From Vitrella brassicaformis (Eukaryota > Sar > Vitrellaceae): a stretch of DNA of 64,000 nt. Within the stretch, counting starts at the first letter, position 1. Each line of letters opens with the position of its first letter. This document shows positions 63,020 through 64,000 of this stretch, piece by piece. A program made the position numbers and the translations under genes. The notes under the pieces are model-generated. The model saw only the letters and a program-made list of their open reading frames with translations, had not been told where the DNA came from and did no database searches. The DNA lies in NCBI GenBank assembly GCA_001179505.1, contig CDMY01000356.1, positions 235,836-299,835 on the forward strand. The letters are read 5' to 3'.

Positions 63020-63627
63020 AACACAAACACACACACACACACACACACGCATGACCCATCGGCCCGTTTGTCGCTTTGCATGTGGTACAAGTTAGCCGCA
63101 CCAGTGAGGTCAGCGGAAGGGTTTTGGCTGTGCGCGTTGCCGTACGCGTGTGTGTCGAAGTCGTCGTAGATGGCCTTGAGCTGACTGCTCTGATACACAC
63201 CGCTGCCCGTGTAGTCGAGGTATGTGTGGCCTGCACACAACACAAAACAACACAGCACAACACAACACACCGCTCAATGCCACATGTGACACGCAGGGCA
63301 GCAGTGGCACAGACCTTCGAAGCGGGCGAGTTCCTTCATGGCCAGCTCTCGTATGGTGTCATTGTACAGGGGAAACCGCACCATGAAGGACTGCTTCCTC
63401 TCCTCCTGCTTTGGCAGACAGTGGGACACCGGAGTCACCGCCTTGAAGCAGGAAGCAACGCCCAAGAGGGCGAAGGCACAAACGGCGACAAGAGATGACC
63501 TTCCGCATGGCGCTGCTCCCTGCCGACGGCTCGCGCACCGCCTGCAGTCATGCGCCCGTGTGCAGGGAGGATAAGCGCCGCTGCGGCGCGAGCAATTTTG
63601 TGCACTGGATCTGTCGCAGGGACTCAT
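61235..63627 (-). CDS. Class V aminotransferase, molybdenum-cofactor-sulfurase (NifS-like) type, lacking a MOSC domain
   Basis: A PLP enzyme that probably mobilises sulfur from cysteine. Landmarks in order are: TYLDYTGSGVYQSSQLKAIY and YGNAHSQNPSADLTGAANLY (near 63075-63215); FTSGATGALKMVGE (near 62870-62910); DGAAYAPT (PLP-binding Asp); and FLAISFYKMFGYPTGLGALL, holding the PLP Lys (across an intron near 62185-62290). MIHLRTGCFCNPGACQDYLG (near 61470-61600) holds the catalytic Cys, and the protein ends RATYVM (TGA 61237-61235). FYKMFGxPTGxGALL and RxGCFCNPGAC are diagnostic of the Moco sulfurase branch (ABA3/MOCOS). Those enzymes carry a C-terminal MOSC domain, but this gene stops after the NifS-like part. 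The start at 63627 places a hydrophobic segment (SSLVAVCAFALLGVASCF) about 45 residues in, possibly a signal anchor or plastid leader. A later start is possible. Confidence 0.82.
62982..63050. repeat. (CA)n / (CAAACA)n microsatellite spanning a splice donor
   Basis: About 69 bases of nearly pure CA with interspersed CAAACA units, filling an intron of the Moco-sulfurase-like gene. On the sense strand it reads (TG)n. It runs from the donor side to the acceptor TGTGTGCAG. Confidence 0.9.
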
Positions 63628-63719
63628 GCGGACGTCTGGACTGGCCTGACCTCTCCCGCGAGCTCAGCGATCTACGGAGTTAGAGAAAACCAAGTTCAGG
63701 AGCTGAGAGGAACCGCACA
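63628..63719. promoter_or_regulatory. Shared 5' region between Moco-sulfurase-like and small membrane protein genes
   Basis: The shortest divergent gap in the window (92 bases). It holds TCTCCCGCGAGCT at 63652-63664, identical to 40231-40243. Confidence 0.5.
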
Positions 63720-64000
63720 ATGCGAGAGCTGTTGGTAAGCGAAGGTATACGGGACTGAAAAGAAACGAAACGATGTGTTTCTTTCATGTGTGCATGGATC
63801 TGGTGTTGCAGTACACGTTGGTGGGCTTCATGGCCATCGCCTCGCTGCCTGCCTACCACAGCTTGGGTAACATCGGGTGAGCTTCGCAAGATCTGGCTGT
63901 TTGGCGTCGGGGGTTACACCAAGTTTGTGTCCATGGCCATGCAGCAAGTACCTTCGTCGGCTGCGTGCCGAGCAGAGGGAGGAGGTCAAGAGAAAAGGCA
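63720..64000 (+). CDS. Small membrane-anchored protein, N-terminal part only
   Basis: The start is the ATG at 63720 (MRELL), with a donor after 63734. Exon 2 begins near 63812 with YTLVGFMAIASLPAYHSLGN, one hydrophobic segment. Exon 3 begins near 63946 with KYLRRLRAEQREEVKRKG and runs off the window. Both junctions keep phase (ATCGG joined to CAAG). The layout of a short N-terminus, one membrane helix and a basic/charged helix fits a single-pass anchor or a small organelle-membrane subunit. I do not recognise the family. It is divergent with the Moco-sulfurase-like gene. Confidence 0.5.

Overview
The window is a gene-dense, intron-rich protist nuclear scaffold. I infer a photosynthetic alveolate, most likely a chromerid alga of the Vitrella type. 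The evidence is: many short introns (about 65-120 bases) with TG-rich 3' ends; (ATCC)n, (CA)n and (GTCT)n simple repeats in introns and intergenic DNA; a secreted coiled-coil protein of a kind I associate with dinoflagellates and chromerids; and a PAM68-type photosystem II assembly protein with a signal peptide followed by a transit-like region, as expected for a complex red-lineage plastid. No gene is of bacterial type. I found no tRNA, rRNA, CRISPR array or transposon.

Layout (18 genes). 1-2.9 kb: cyclic-nucleotide-gated/EAG-type K+ channel, minus, cut by the window edge. 3.0-5.7 kb: RBM39-like splicing factor, plus. 6.9-10.7 kb: kinesin-14, minus. 10.9-11.8 kb: sulfotransferase, plus. 13.4-14.6 kb: unknown 328-residue protein, minus. 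14.8-34.7 kb: one giant armadillo/HEAT-type protein of roughly 5,500 residues, plus. 35.3-40.0 kb: NEK-like kinase, minus. 40.4-42.6 kb: MFS transporter, plus. 43.1-46.4 kb: SANT-domain nuclear protein, minus. 46.8-47.9 kb: TLC-domain membrane protein, plus. 48.6-52.0 kb: secreted coiled-coil protein, minus. 52.1-53.4 kb: acidic unknown protein, plus. 53.8-55.2 kb: secreted unknown protein, minus. 55.5-56.5 kb: PAM68-like protein, minus. 57.3-59.6 kb: eIF4G-like MIF4G protein, minus. 59.6-60.7 kb: NYN-domain protein with an RS tail, minus. 61.2-63.6 kb: molybdenum-cofactor-sulfurase-like aminotransferase, minus. 63.7 kb to the end: small membrane protein, plus, cut by the window edge.

Architecture. 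The first twelve genes alternate strictly minus/plus, and all seven plus-strand genes start within 92-372 bases of a divergently transcribed minus-strand gene. Five of these seven shared 5' regions carry the 7-mer GCGAGCT, and two share an identical 13-mer. The longer convergent 3'-3' gaps hold mostly simple repeats. The genes do not form an obvious pathway.

Sequence quality. Three genes (MFS transporter, TLC protein, NYN protein) each show a single apparent one-base loss inside a conserved motif. In the NYN and TLC genes the coding length closes exactly if one base is restored. This looks more like sequencing or assembly undercalls than three independent pseudogenes. Two introns use well-supported GC-AG boundaries. 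Exon junctions were worked out by hand from reading-frame phase and need transcript confirmation.
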